From Sporobolomyces roseus (lineage: Eukaryota; Basidiomycota; Microbotryomycetes; Sporidiobolales; Sporidiobolaceae): a DNA stretch of 64,000 nt. The stretch covers positions 1,550,001 to 1,614,000 of the forward strand of contig JADILM010000004.1 of NCBI GenBank assembly GCA_016617785.1. Reading direction: 5' to 3'. The notes beneath the pieces are model-generated. The model was not told the origin of the DNA, did no database searches, and saw nothing but the letters and a program-made list of their open reading frames with translations. Positions 1 to 12,398 of the stretch are shown piece after piece. Each line of letters starts with the position of its first letter. Position 1 is the first letter of the stretch. Made by a program: the position numbers and the translations under genes.

Positions 1-43
1 TTCGTCTGTTTACCACAAAATAACGAATTTCTGAATCAGTCAA

Positions 44-557
44 CTATTTCCCAACTTTCTCTTCGAGATTGTAAGGTTCCGGGTGGAGTCTGGAGGCAGC
101 AGTTGACTTGGAGGAGGGATGCAGATGGAAGAGGAAGCGGAGGAGGCGAGAGGAGGGAAGAAGTGGGGAGTGGAAAGTTGAGCGAAAGGAAGGAAGGAGG
201 GAATTTGAGGTCGAAGTCGAAGTAGCGAAATCGAGGGGTTTCGGGCAAGAAAGTGGTAGATATGGTCTGTAGAGTGCGTTGAATGCTATCATGGAGTCTA
301 GAAAGGCGTAGGAGGGGAGTTGACTGTGTTTGAGGTGAAGCTGAATTCGAAGTGAATTGTGTTCAAGTTGTAGCGTCTCTGCTGCCTCTTTGACTGTCCC
401 GTTACCGCTATAACCTTGTCCATTACCTCCCTGACCCCTCAGTATTACTCCCTCGACCCTGACTGAGTGATTCCCTGTACTTTTCAGTTCCCTGCTAATC
501 TCCTCATTTCCTACTCCCTCGCTTACTCCAGTACCTCGCTCGAACGCTGTGTATGAT
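44..557 (-). CDS. possible exon of an unknown protein
   Basis: On the minus strand a frame stays open for about 170 codons, from a splice-acceptor-like CTAAC...CTACAG at about 558-568 down to a TAG at 44-46. An in-frame TAA lies just upstream of that acceptor, so an upstream exon would have to supply the start; I could not place it. The translation is polar and Gly/Asn-rich at first, then contains a segment reading LEHNSLRIQLHLKHSQLPSY, then a Ser/Leu/Pro-rich tail. I do not recognise a family. The segment lies head-to-head with the ubiquitin gene. The open frame is longer than expected by chance, but low-complexity T/C-rich sequence can produce this too. Confidence 0.3.
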
Positions 558-780
558 CTGTAGAGTTAGTCTGATAGCTCACCATTGTTGTCGGTAGAGA
601 ATCGGGTCGGTGACGGGTTCCAAAAGAGAGATTAGACTCTCCCTCTCGCTCTCTGGAATTCTCCCTCTTGTGAACAAATTTCAAGCTTTTTCAAACTTGC
701 TTCTCTCTTTCTCTTCTTCTCTCAACTCCGCCCCAGGATCGCACCTTACCGGTTGTGTAGGTAGAAGTTCAGTTTCGAAT

Positions 781-1654
<874 letters not shown>

Positions 1655-2039
1655 ACTCCTTGACGTCCACCATCGTTCTGAAGATCAATGCCTGCTGGGA
1701 ATAGGGAGGGTTTTTACCGAAGATTCAGAGTTTTCACATGTACTAGTTCTTGTAGATGTGTTACTCTCGCAATTCGAACGGAGTGACTCTCTTGTTTCAG
1801 TAACACCTTGTCTCGTCTACTTGGCCGATATTGTGAGATCATCTCGCGAACCCGTTTCGTCGAAATGTGGTTTTGATTCCTGCTTCAGGCACTCTCGCTT
1901 GACATCGGTGAGCGTTGTCGATGCAAAGCATGCAATAAGGTATTACAAGACGATACATTGCCGTACAAATCCTCGAGGTCACAACCGTCTGTCCATTTAC
2001 GGATTGAGAATGATTTCTTTGACTGTCAGAACGCGTCAG
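1655..2039. other. convergent 3' intergenic region
   Basis: This stretch separates the ubiquitin-eS31 stop from the end of the minus-strand hydrolase. A plus-strand frame is open from 1758, but it runs antisense over the hydrolase terminal exons and shows no recognisable protein. I see only presumed 3' untranslated sequence. Confidence 0.5.
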
Positions 2040-3672
2040 TCAGCAGACAGGTTCGCGGATAGAGGGCACGACAGGAGACGTACTCAATCTCATCGTATAC
2101 TCCGTCTCTCCAATGAACGTATGACTACCTTCCCTCGCCTGTTCCCCAACGAAATCAAACAAGTCAGTACATTTCCTCTCCTTTGTTCATCAGCGGCGAG
2201 AAAATGAGCTCACCTCTGCCCATACGACTCTCCCCTTCCCCTCGGCCCGCTGGAAACTTCTGACAATTCCCCATCGACCGATTCTTTCCTCCTTGACCAA
2301 GCTCTTTCGTGAGTCTTCTTTCGCATTCTGGTCTCCTTCACATGCACTTGTGAGCAGCGGCTCAAGGAGATGGGAAGAAAGGGCGTGAGTGTGGGAGAAA
2401 GGGATGACTGGGTCGTCCAGTGCGTGAACGATCAGAAGTGGAGAAGAGATGTTCTGAAATACGAAGAAAGTTGGTCGACGATGGAGAGGGAACAGCGAAG
2501 AGAGAGCGGACTAACGGAAATAATTGCTTTCGTGTCGAACTTTGTCCGGAGTAGCTTGATGAGATGCTTGAATAGCCAGGGGAATCTCCGGAGAGGTGAA
2601 ATCAAAGGGATATAGTTGCCTGTACAAACGAGATCGTCATCAAGCGCTGTACGAGCAAACCTATCACGGGAGAGCCGAACTCACCTAGCTTGTAAGTTTC
2701 GAGTAGAGTAGCGATGGACGAGAAGGGAGCGATCAGAATCAAAGCTCTTGTTTTGATACCTATTCATACGCACTCAACCAGGCGCACACCGCAAGAAGTA
2801 GAGCAAAACTCACCCTCATCCTCGAGTCTAGCAGCTAGAGCAGTCCCAATCCCTGTACCCAAAGACTGACCCATAATTGCGATTTGCGAAGCTTCGACTC
2901 CCTTCTCGACATGCAAATAGTCGAAAGCTCTCCTAGCGTCAATCATCACACCTTCTTCGGATGGCGGCGGTGTTGAGGAAGAATCAGCGAATCCTCTGAT
3001 CGGGCAAACGTTGAGTATGGTTCGAACGGAGAGAACGAATCAGAAGTCGAGCTCACCGATAGTCAATTATCAAGAAATTGCAGTTCATCGCAGAGATCTT
3101 TTGAGCTACTCGTACGCGATTCCCGATGGCGCGAGTGCCGGCGTTTCCGTGAAAGTAGAGGACCGTTGGTCTCGTCGACCTGAATGCACAAAGTGCTAGG
3201 GGTCAGTCCAGAGGTGACGCTTCGATCGACGCTACGATGCGGTTGAGAAGCGCTCGACGAACGATCGTGGGTCGAATGCAGAAGCTGCTCACCTCAAAGC
3301 AGAATCCCAAATCGATTCTTCGAAATACCCCTCCTCCGTCAAGTCTCCTCTTCTCAGCGCATGATCGTAAGCGTCCTCGGCCATGACTAACCACGCTCCT
3401 ATTCTCGCACCGTCTTGCGTCTCGAGGTAAAAGTTCTTGACCTTTCCCGGTGAGAAACCATAATATGAAGGATCGTCAAATTGAGCGAGAAAGGGTAGTG
3501 GCCATTTCACCCAGTGTAGGTAGATGAGTGATCGCTGTACTGGCTCGTAGGTCAAGGAGAGGAGGAAGAAGCCTATTGGAAAGGGGTGGGGTTGAGTGAA
3601 ACGAACGGACTGCGAGAGAGGATGGAACGTACTGAAGAAGACAGGAATGAGCCAGTGAGCTCGTCTGAGCAT
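2040..3672 (-). CDS. ABHD12-like membrane serine hydrolase
   Basis: An alpha/beta-hydrolase of the ABHD12 (monoacylglycerol/lysophospholipid lipase) type. The start at 3672 has an in-frame stop just upstream. An intron (gtacgt...atag) near residue 12 joins IPVFF to SFFLLSLTYEP, giving an N-terminal membrane segment. YLHWVKWPLPF and GARIGAWLVM follow. Further exons give LYFHGNAGTR (oxyanion region) and NFLIIDYRGF, then the nucleophile elbow GQSLGTG, then LIAPFSS and YIPLISPLRRFPWLF. The catalytic Asp lies in HALDDPVIPF and the catalytic His in EGSHTF near the C-terminus. The full Ser-Asp-His triad is thus present and the gene looks intact, with about eight exons. Family knowledge says such enzymes sit in the ER membrane; the exact substrate cannot be read here. 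Confidence 0.88.
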
Positions 3673-3989
3673 CTTCTGAGATATCTTTTACAGTATTCGA
3701 AGCAGAGAGGAGTCTTCGAGATGATTGGAAGAAGACAAGGAGCGAATCAAAGCCAAACTCGCTTTTAGCTTGCCCTCATCCACACTCAGCGACTACTAAA
3801 CTCGTGACACTCCCTGAAGCTCAAAGAGTAGCTCAGCTAGTCTCTCGACCAATTAATCGACCTGAGCAGACCCATCAGAAACTAATAGAGCGTCATCAAT
3901 CCATATCGGCTCTCAACACGACAACTCGGACGCATCTCTCCGTAGTCGACTAGGCGAGCTCGTGAGCATTCGCGCAGATATCAGGAATC

Positions 3990-5701
3990 ATGCCGAGCAT
4001 CGACGTCTTTGTCACATCGATTCTATCGAACCCGCAACTTCGAGGTAGACACGAACGGGTCCGAAGAGCCCTTGCCTCAGCTCGAGTGCCTTATGCAGAG
4101 CACGATGTATGTCCATATCTCTCTACTTGGCTGAAGCCGAACGCGAAGCTGAAGATTTCAGCTTATGTGGGGTGGAATCTTGGACAGGTCGCGGGAGATG
4201 AGAAAGCGAAATCACTGTGGAAACGTAAGAATGGAGGGAAGAACGAGTTACCATTCATTCTAGTCGATGGTGAACCAGTAGGGAATATAGAAGATATGGA
4301 TGAAGCGTGAGTTAAGAGGTTTCGAAGTCTGAGCCGAGATCATTTCGACCGCTGACAGCTCGCATTCATCTTCTTCATACAGCGTTGAATTCGGAGAGCT
4401 ACGACAAGTGAGTTGCTTATGGCTGATACAGAAGAGTTCCGCTAAACTGACGCTTTCCCACAATTCAGTTCTTACGACTTGATACACCACCTCCACCACC
4501 ACCCGCTTCTACCTCTCCTGATCTCGCCTCTTCCGTCGCTTCTTCATGCTCCGCATCATCTATCACACCTCCTGCTCCTTCCACAGCGACCACTTCGACT
4601 CCTCTTCCACCACCAAAACCTTCCCTCGACGATTTCGCCGACCTCGACCTGACCGAAGCTGAACTAGCTGAACTAGCACGGGAAATCTCGACTGGCGACA
4701 CGTTCTCGAGTGGTTTAGGATCAAGTCACGATCCGAGTAGGAGAGGGTACGATTTCAATGATTCGACGAGGAGGTTCGAGGGAAGTACTGCACCACTCAA
4801 GATTGAGAGGATCAACTTCACGAGGCCATTACCGGATCGACCATTGGCTAGCGATGTGGTGAAAGACGAGTTGGAAGGAATCGATCAAAAGGATCTTGAT
4901 ATCGATGAATTGGAACAGCTGGCGAAGGAATTGGAGGCGGAAGAGATGGAAAGACGGAGATTGAGGGACGCTCAAATCGGGAACGGCTCTAGAGGTGTCG
5001 AACCTCCTCCGTTACCAGAGAAACGACCGAGCGAACTGGAGGCTGATCCACCATTACCAGCGAAAGATGAGGAGGAGGTGTCGGAATCCGAAACTTTGCC
5101 TCAAGAAGTCGCGACTTCAACATCGATCGAAGGAATGGGAGGCGCATCATTGTCGAAACCACTCGCAGAGATCGAAAAGCTCAGCATCTCGGATCTCCCT
5201 ACCCCTTCTTCCGATGTCGGCAGCAAAACCTTGACGGTCGAATCTCCTCTCGTCGAAGAAACTCCGAAATCACCGACGTTTGCCGATTCGCCTCCTTCCC
5301 CCTCGACTACACAACCTCTATCGACCCCTCCAGCCCCACCCTCGAAATCGATCTTCTCTTCCGTCGCAGACGTCTTCACTCCAGCTTCACCTTCCTCCAA
5401 TTCGACTTCGACCACAGCAGGCGAGACTCCTGAACGAAAGAAATCGACAACTGTCGAAGTTGAACAACTGAAGAAGGAGCTAGACGGAGGGAAAGCGCTG
5501 GATGAGCTGGAGGGGCAAGGGAAAGTGAGCGAGGTGCCTAGCTTTGGGGTGAAGGATATGGATCCGACTCATCAACCTGAAAGGGAAGAAGCGAAGGCTT
5601 CGGAGGCAACCGAGGAAATGGAGGAAGCGGAGGAGGAGAGTACGAAGGGTAGAGCTTTGGAGGATCGAGTAGCTCAAGCAATTGCGGGAGGAGACCTGTA
5701 G
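3990..5701 (+). CDS. SH3BGR/glutaredoxin-like protein with long acidic tail
   Basis: Residues 1 to about 85 form a thioredoxin-fold SH3BGR-like domain. The first exon ends YAEHD and an intron (gtatgt to ggacag) joins it to VAGDEKAKSLWKRK. LPFILVDGEPVG and a further short exon AVEFGELRQ follow. The usual redox CxxC is not present, as is typical of SH3BGR proteins. After a third intron the reading frame runs unbroken for about 400 codons: a Pro-rich segment, then D/E-rich helices (LDLTEAELAELAREI and IDELEQLAKELEAEE) and Ser/Pro/Glu-rich disorder to the stop at 5701. The repeated acidic short helices could bind partners. SH3BGR proteins are usually about 100-200 residues, so the roughly 500-residue form is unusual, although long fungal versions exist. 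Function unknown. Confidence 0.75.
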
Positions 5702-5964
5702 AGCAGTTTGTCACCTTTCGCTGAATACGTTGAACCGCTATGGTCGGCAACGCATATCCAGAAATCAATCAGTACTTGCATCTCATGACTATTCTCGCGA
5801 GCGGCAGATTTGGGAGCGACGAGAAAAGCAAGGATACAATGTTACTGCTTTGGGAGAATCCAACACTACAACCGAAAAGCACAGCACATGGACAGACAGG
5901 ATTCCTAGGAAGTGGGAGAGAGACAGAAGTGATATGTAGAGTGAGATGCGATGAGATCGCGAGC

Positions 5965-7135
5965 TTAAGCGGAATCTGCGAAAAGAGCAGAAAGTTCAGT
6001 TGGTGAAACCTTTCGAAAAGAATCTTCGCAGGCGCCAACGTACAGTAATAGTAGTCATCGATGAGAGGAGTATAGTCCTTGATGAGAGTCGAAACGAATC
6101 CGATCAAAGGTTTATCCGCGAATCTATCAGAGATTCCCTCCAATCTCGGTCTGTTCCCGTCAAACCTCGTCAGCTCCTGCTGTCCTCTTCGAATGAGATA
6201 AAGGTGACTCACTTGGTCCAACTCTCCCAAACAGGTCCTCTCAGAAGGTACCACCAGAACGCCTGACCTCTCTTACTCGTCTCCTGCTTCTCGAGCTCAC
6301 TCGGCGCATAGGGTAACATTGGTCCCGAAGCTTTCGTTGCGTAGACTCGGTTGTTGGAAGATTGTCGAAGGGTGTAGGCGAGGTATTCGAGAGCGAGAGA
6401 TAAGAGGTAAGGTAAGGTGTGGCGTCTTCCGTAACGTTTCATCGAAATTACTGTGAATGAGAAACGAAGTCAGACGATGAGAGCGGTGAAGAAGAAGGGG
6501 CTGAGTTCACCATAGATGAGCGGTCTCAAGATCCAGATGATCTCAGCTAGCTTCTTGACTCCCTTTGCCTTTTCCACCAAATCTTCTGGTCTCTTGACAT
6601 CCTCGATCGTCAGAACTTTCCTGCTCAAATACTCCTTGCTCAAATCCTTGACCTGAGCTCCCGAACCAAAGTTCGATGTCGGATCTCCAACGAGGGCGTC
6701 GTCTTCTGGTCGAAGGGAAGCGAGAGTAGGTCGAACGTATCCAGTTTTCGCGCCCGTCCAAAACTCCTTCTCCTCGACTTCCGCATCAAACATTCCCAAT
6801 TCCGCATCTGATTTCCCTCCATCAATTCGTTGTAACATGACGTCCGCTGCACTCTGTGGCAATGCTTTTGAAGTGTTGTAAGCGGCGGCCTTTCTCATCC
6901 TAATCATTCGATCTCGTTCCTTCTCCAACAATGCCGGATCCATCTCCCTCTCGGCGACTGGTGGTTGTACACTAGACCTTCCTTTGGTGGCACCCATCAA
7001 TCCCAACTTCAACGCAGCCTTGATCGCTTCTAAACCGATTGCGAGTTTCTCTGCTCCCTCTCTACCCTTCTTCTTCCGCACTGCCATTTCCAACAGTAGT
7101 TCGACGGATTGGATCACCGACAATAGCTGAGCCAT
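5965..7135 (-). CDS. PEX16: peroxisomal membrane protein PEX16
   Basis: Peroxin 16 is an integral membrane protein that helps recruit peroxisomal membrane proteins and form peroxisomes from the ER. The long first exon (from ATG 7135) contains VELLLEMAVRKK, MRMRKAAAYN-like basic helices and LAEIIWILRPLIY. An intron then joins Y to VISMKRYGRRHTLPYLLSLALEYLAY. This is the typical Pex16 arrangement of RPLIY followed by a Trp/Leu-rich helix. The third part holds WWYLLRGPVWESWT, another hallmark, and the end IKDYTPLIDDYYYYSA after a small terminal intron. The intron after ESWTK is uncertain: the best in-frame acceptor I found is a GAG about 47 nt downstream. It is convergent with the SH3BGR-like gene and divergent from eIF3h. 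Confidence 0.85.
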
Positions 7136-7773
7136 TCTTCGATAAGGAGGAGAGACGGTCGTCCAGTGTCTAGTGTAGCGAGTGTGGGAAGAAGAGGGAG
7201 GTCGAAGTGGGGCGGGGAGGGAAGAAACGGCTTTGTGTAGGATGTTGTCATGGTAGAGGGAGACTAGATTTGTCAGAGAGTAGACTATTCATCGAGGGGG
7301 GGAACAGTCAGTTGACGTTGAGTGAGAGGAGAGGAAGATTATTGGAATACGAACGGGATTCGGATGCAAGATCGGCATCGTTGAATCGACCTATCGCGCA
7401 CGAAGAGTGAGCTACAGATACTCGTGAGTAATAGGGAGGAGACTAACCGGGAATGAACCAAGAGAGAGTGCGTAAAGTTGATTCGATTGAAGCGATGCGG
7501 GAAGCGTTAGCTAACAGAGTAGCCTCGTCTGTTGAGAGCGTGAGGATGAGCTACAGTGTGAAGTGAGGAGTATGCTATAGCTTACAGGAGGCTATCACAT
7601 TAGAAACAGTCATTCGATGAAGAGTGAAGACAGTGGAGGAAATTAACCGAGTGAGCCGGAGGATTTCAGAATTCCGCTAAGTCGAATTGGATAACATTTG
7701 AGTCGTCCATTGAGAATTACAATCTTTTCTTTGCACTTTTTGCTCATTCCTCATTCACTCCAACACGCCTAGA
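7136..7773. promoter_or_regulatory. divergent PEX16/eIF3h promoter region
   Basis: About 640 bp lie between the two opposed start codons. There is no coding signal; short open frames here have no recognisable protein. Pyrimidine-rich sequence precedes the eIF3h ATG (ttttctttgcactttttgct). I could not assign specific transcription-factor sites. Confidence 0.45.
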
Positions 7774-9587
7774 ATGAGTACCGCCAAGACGCTAGCTAGC
7801 ATCGCTGCTCCTGCTCCTCAAGTAGTTCAAGAGCCGACCATCCAAGTCAAGCAGCAATCTGCGAAACAAAAAGCAAGAATTGACAAAGGATTGGCAGAGA
7901 CAAAGATTGAGGCAGTCAGAGTAGATGGATTGGTAAGTAGATCATTCATTGGGACTCCAAGGGCAGATTCAGCTGGTCAAGTACGCGCTTGAAGAGGTGG
8001 AAGAGCAAAGAGATCAAGGTTCATCTCATGGAAATTCAACTGCTCACTTCGAGGGGTGCAACACCTTGAGGGGGTGACTGGACTACGTAGGAGGTTAATA
8101 AGGGTACTACAATACTCTAGACACGGTCAAGAACTCGAATGGGATGAGGTCTCCCTCTTTACAATACTCAGCAACTCGAGCTACGAAACGACGATGACAG
8201 AGACTGACTGAACGGTTGTATCGCTCTTTCACAGGCTTTGATGAAGATCATCAAGCACTCGCGAGAAGCTCACGTCGTTCACCCCGCTCCTCCCAACACT
8301 TCAAACGCTACCGTCACTTTCACTCCTGCCGTTGGTCAACTCCTCGGTATCGACTCGAACGGTACTCTCGAAGTCTCGAACGCTTTCGGTCTCCCTTCTG
8401 GAACTCTTGGTGGATCAACTGCCGAAACCGATGGATCTGAATCTCGAGGAGTCAAGGCTGGTAAGTTTCGAATCGCGCTCATTTCAGTTTCTCGACTCGT
8501 TACTGATCAGTTTCCGAGATCTACAGCCACTAAATACTCAACTCAACTCCTTTCCCGCATGAACGACCTCAACGCCGATGCTTCCCTCGTCGGTTTCTAC
8601 ACTTCGACCAACAACGGTCAAATCCTCGCAACTGGTGGTTTCCTCGACGCTCTTGTTGGTGCTCAGCTCAGTGGAGGAGGAGTCGGAAGTGGTCAAAAGA
8701 CTCAACCTACCCCAAGACCTGGACTTGGTCAAAGGCCTGCCTCTCAACTTTCTTCAGGAGAACAGAACAAGAGTGGAAAGGGTATTGCTCTCGTTTACGG
8801 TACGCACAATCGCTAGAGCTTGATCTTGTCTTCGATATTGACATCATCACTACCTACAGACATCGCTAGCGCTGCTCAAGGAGCTGTCGGTCTCAAGGCT
8901 TACCGCCTCTCTTCCAACTTTGTCGAGGCTTACCGAGCGAACAAATTCGATACCGCTGGGTGAGCTTCATTTGACGAGGTTTGCGTCGTGCTCCACTGCT
9001 AACGAGCGCTTCGAAACAGCTTGATCGAGAACAAACTTGTCCCCTCCAACATCCTCGAAGAAGTTCCCGTCGCGATCCACTCGAACGCCCTCCTCACCGC
9101 CTTCCTCTCAACCCTCACTTCGACGACATCGTCCTCCGCCGCTTCCTCCTTCTCAACTCCTTCTTTCTCTGCCCTTTCCCTCCCCGCTCCTTCCGCTTCT
9201 TCCCACATTCCCTCAACTACGATCCCCGCTCCCCTCACTCAACCTCTTCAACACCTCCTCACCGCACTCGACACTCACCAAGCCCACCTTTCTACTCTCT
9301 CCTTCCAATCTCGTCAACTCGCACGAGACCGCGCACGACTCGAATCCTCCAACCCTGCACTCGCGAAACGTCGTCAAGAGAACGATCAACGACTCAAGGA
9401 AGGTCTTCCTGCGTTACCACCGTCGGAAGAGGAGATCAAGGCTGGATTGAAGGAACCCAGCAGGCTCGAGACTATGTGTGCTCTCGCTGCTGTTGAGGGA
9501 GCCGCGAGAAGCTTGGGAGAAGCTACTGGAACTGGTGTTGTCAGGGCTTACGGCGCAAAGGCTGGTGCAGAGGGTGTCACCGTATAG
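7774..9587 (+). CDS. translation initiation factor eIF3 subunit h
   Basis: eIF3h is an MPN-fold subunit of the eIF3 complex, which loads mRNA onto the 40S subunit. Exon 1 ends ETKIEAVRVDGL. After an intron of about 300 nt, MPN sequence continues as ALMKIIKHSREAHVV and GQLLGIDSNGTLEVSNAFGLP. Two more exons carry VGFYTSTNNGQ, DIASAAQGAVGLKAYRLS and LVPSNILEEVPVAIHSN. The usual eIF3h C-terminal coiled helices follow (RARLESSNPALAKRRQEND). The JAMM metal residues are not intact, as expected for the non-catalytic eIF3h. Total length of about 390 residues is close to the family norm. eIF3h is absent from S. cerevisiae but common in filamentous fungi and basidiomycetes. Confidence 0.9.
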
Positions 9588-9727
9588 AGCATTTCAACTT
9601 CAAAAGGTTCACTTTGGCAACCGTTGCGCATTTGATGTAGACTTTTCAGTTTAGTTTCCCTTTTGCGTCCTCTTCTCTATTCCTAAGGGGAGGATCGCGT
9701 AATGTATATCACGATAGCACTACTTTC

Positions 9728-10250
9728 TCGATTCTGTCAAGTTTGATTTCTTGGAGAACAAGATTGTCGAGGTTATCCCCTTCGAGCAAGGTCAACTTGT
9801 CATGCTCACTGGTGGTCGTAACCAAGGTCGTGTCGGCACAATCATCCACAAGGAACGCCACCTCGGAGGTTACGATATCGTACACGTTCGGTGAGTTTTG
9901 AAGTCGTTTGGACATGATTTGAGCGAGTTCTAACCAATTTTCATTTTTTTTCCTTTCCGAAACCCTTAGCGATATACTCGACCGTGAATTCGCTACTCGT
10001 CTTTCCAACGTCTTCATCATCGGACACGGATCCAAGGCTTCCATCTCTCTCCCCAAGGGAGGAGGTAAGTTTCATTCTCACTTTCTCAATCCCTTTCTTT
10101 CGTTTATTCACTCACAACTCTTCGGAACGCTCTCGAATCACAGGAGTCAAGCTTTCGATCGCCGAGGAGCGTGACCAGAGGCGTAAAATTGCTGGTCACG
10201 ACTCGCTATTGTCGACTCTCGACTCTCCGTATAGCTGCTATCCGGTTTAG
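9728..10250 (+). pseudogene. truncated inverted copy of ribosomal protein eS4
   Basis: This piece repeats the 3' half of the eS4 gene found on the other strand at 12.7-13.2 kb. It begins at [11 protein letters not shown], runs through the KOW segment [14 protein letters not shown], keeps a GT-AG intron, then carries [14 protein letters not shown], a second intron and [15 protein letters not shown]. From there the parent C-terminus is replaced by an unrelated short tail ending at a TAG at 10248-10250. Upstream the same frame meets a TAG within about 25 nt with no ATG, and the first half of eS4 is missing, so no functional eS4 can be made. Splice sites are intact. From about 9753 to 10047 I see only one difference from the parent, including across the first intron. 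The second intron and both edges have diverged. Confidence 0.85.
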
Positions 10251-10336
10251 GTTTGCAAGCGATTGCGAAAGACCCTGCAAAAAAGCTGGTAGGACAACAA
10301 GCTAGACTCGTGACTCGACAAAGCTACTCAAATGTT

Positions 10337-11828
10337 CTACTTTCGTCTCAACCAATCCTCAACGCGATTCCGCATCCTCTTCCAATCAAATTCTGCGACG
10401 ACTCCTTTCTTGCTTCCGCCGTTTTCGTACATCAGCTTGAGTTCGCTGATGGTCAGTTCCGCATCCCGAGGTTGAAGCAGCTTCAGGTGATCCGCAATGT
10501 CGTAATGCATGGAGATCAAGAGGGGTGCTAGAAAGTCGAGTCGTAATTCGAGGGAGGGTTCGCGTGTGCGGAATGAGAACTCGCTGTCGATCGAGAGGAG
10601 GAAGGAGCTCAGGTTGTCGAGAGTGTCGTTCTGAATGGTGTCTGTATGTGATGGTGTGACGAGGTTCCGAGAGGACGAGGACGAGGCATCGTGCGAAGAG
10701 GAAGCTCCATTCGACGGCGATTCCTCGGTTCTTTGGCGAAGGTCCACAATCTGAGAGTCGGATGCGAGAAGTTCCAATGTCAGCAGAAAGACTCTTATCG
10801 GGACTTCCAGCTCAAACAGACGAAAAGACAGACCTGAGCTGATCGTTCGATCTGTTCTGTCGGAGGGGTCGCAAGATGGACATCGAGTCGTTTCCTGACA
10901 GGTGTCTCATTTGCTTCTGTCGGTGTAGGGGCTTTCCGAAGCTGAGCTGGACGGTCAGTGACCTGAGAAATAGGTTCAGCCTTGATGTCGTCGCGTTCAC
11001 TGCCGAGCTCGACCGGAGAGCGAGTCATACGGGCTCGCCGTGACCTGACAGCAGGCTGCGAGGACAATCAAGAAGTCAGCTACCACTGCAAGCTTGAGAT
11101 TGCTTAGCGGAACTGAAAGCTTCAGCTTTACTCACCTCTGCTTCGGCTCTCGACTTGCCTTCGTCCTCGTCTCGTTTCCGCTTCCTCCCTTGATCCCGAG
11201 TTCCCTTTCCATCTGATCTGTTCATGTTCGAATCATCGCCTCCTGGGGTACTGCCCTCGATTATCCGAAGAGTGCGAAAGGTCGAAAGGTGCGTAACATC
11301 ACAATGATCGTGGTTGTTGACGAATTTCGCGATCCTAATATTTCGAGATCCAGGTACGGCTTCGATGTGGAGAGACCATGGACAGGATTGATCGCACTGC
11401 AAATGTTTGCCATGTTTGACGAGATTGAAACCATGCTGGAAACAAGCAAGGCGAGCCGATTCGTAGAAAGAGGCAGCACCGGAGTACTCTGCGCCGACTC
11501 GAAATTGTAGGGTTTGATCATTGACCTTGACACGCTTCGGCATCGGAGAAAGATTTGTCGCATGAAGCGGTGCGATACCATTTCGACGGGTCGATCGTAT
11601 CGAATCCTACTTGCTCACAAACAGCATAAGCGAACGCAGTATGTCGCGTTGACTCTAGAGGAAACGTACCGAGGATCGTTGTGCATCGCAGGCTTTCTCC
11701 CTCTGAACAGTCGACTTCGTTCGCCTCGCTGAGCCTTTCCGCTCCGACTTGTTCAAGTCTCCACCTGACTCCTCCTTTCGATTGCTCATCGGGCAGTCGC
11801 TTTGTCGCGACGAGCTTTGTGCAGACAT
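10337..11828 (-). CDS. FAR1/WRKY-GCM1-type zinc-finger protein
   Basis: A spliced minus-strand gene of unknown role. Exon 1 encodes a basic Ser/Lys/Arg-rich start (MSAQSSSRQSD). A second piece gives DSIRPVEM. Assuming a 53-nt intron (gtatcg...gtcaag), the frame continues as VNDQTLQFRVGAEY. The core reads ACFQHGFNLVKHGKHLQC, then SCPWSLHIEA, then NNHDHCDVTH. Two cysteines (CDQSC) plus a His-x-His pair, with CPW at the centre, is the pattern of FAR1/MULE-type DNA-binding zinc domains. Acidic/basic low-complexity sequence follows, then a C-terminal exon ending KRMRNRVEDWLRRK. No transposase or SWIM domain is visible, so it may be a free-standing DNA-binding protein or a domesticated fragment. 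It lies between the two inverted eS4 copies. The domain call is moderate; the N-terminal splicing is tentative. Confidence 0.6.
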
Positions 11829-11885
11829 GGACGACAATGAATTAAAGCGGTTCGAGAAGTTGTGATATCGTTCCGAGGATGTGCT

Positions 11886-12398
11886 TCAGTGAATAGAGGA
11901 CGTGTTGTCCCGGCGCAATAGGATGATAGATGAGCTCTGAACGGATACTGCGGTTAGCGAATGCTCGCAAGATGATTCTGACTCGTAGTCGCGTGATGAG
12001 CGGAAGAGAAGACTGGGACTCACTGCTCGACGATCCCGCAAGGTTGAGCCCCGGCTTCTCGTGAAGTAGGTTGCAATTGGAGAGGGGAGCGATCTGTTGT
12101 GACGGTTGTAGGTACGTCGCGGTGAGGACGCTATAAGGTCGATTTTGAGATGAAGGAAGGCGAAGGGTCAAGGGCTAGCGTGCAGCTCGTAGGGTGTGAA
12201 GCACTATAGGTCGCGCCGATGATGGTCTGTCAAGGAGAGGTCGAGCAGTCCTGGGTCGCTGAGATGTGTCGAGGAAGAAGAAGAGGGTAATGAGAGAGAA
12301 TGAATGCTAATTTACGCATAGCAGTTATCAGCTGCTCGAAGGAAACGGCGACCTTGTCGCAAGTCGCTGACACAGACGAGACGAGTGGTGCCGATCAT
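11886..12398 (-). CDS. small spliced protein of unknown function
   Basis: Four exons can be joined in frame with good splice signals. MIGTTRLVCVSDLRQG runs to DNCYA (donor gtaaat, acceptor ctcag). The next exon gives DPGLLDLSLTDHHRRDL, followed by a roughly 75-nt intron (gtgctt...ttatag with cttgac branch). The next exon, YVLTATYLQPSQQIAPLSNC, continues to LNLAGSS. A last intron (gtgagt...agtcag) leads to SSCEHSLTAVSVQSSS and a TGA at 11886. All junctions keep phase, which is hard to get by chance. The product is at least 110 residues; an upstream exon may exist, since an acceptor-like cacag lies before the ATG. I do not recognise the family. Confidence 0.42.

Noticed and set aside
1758..2207. 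149-codon plus-strand frame
   Set aside because: It runs antisense over the last exons of the ABHD12-like gene, which carry the catalytic His.
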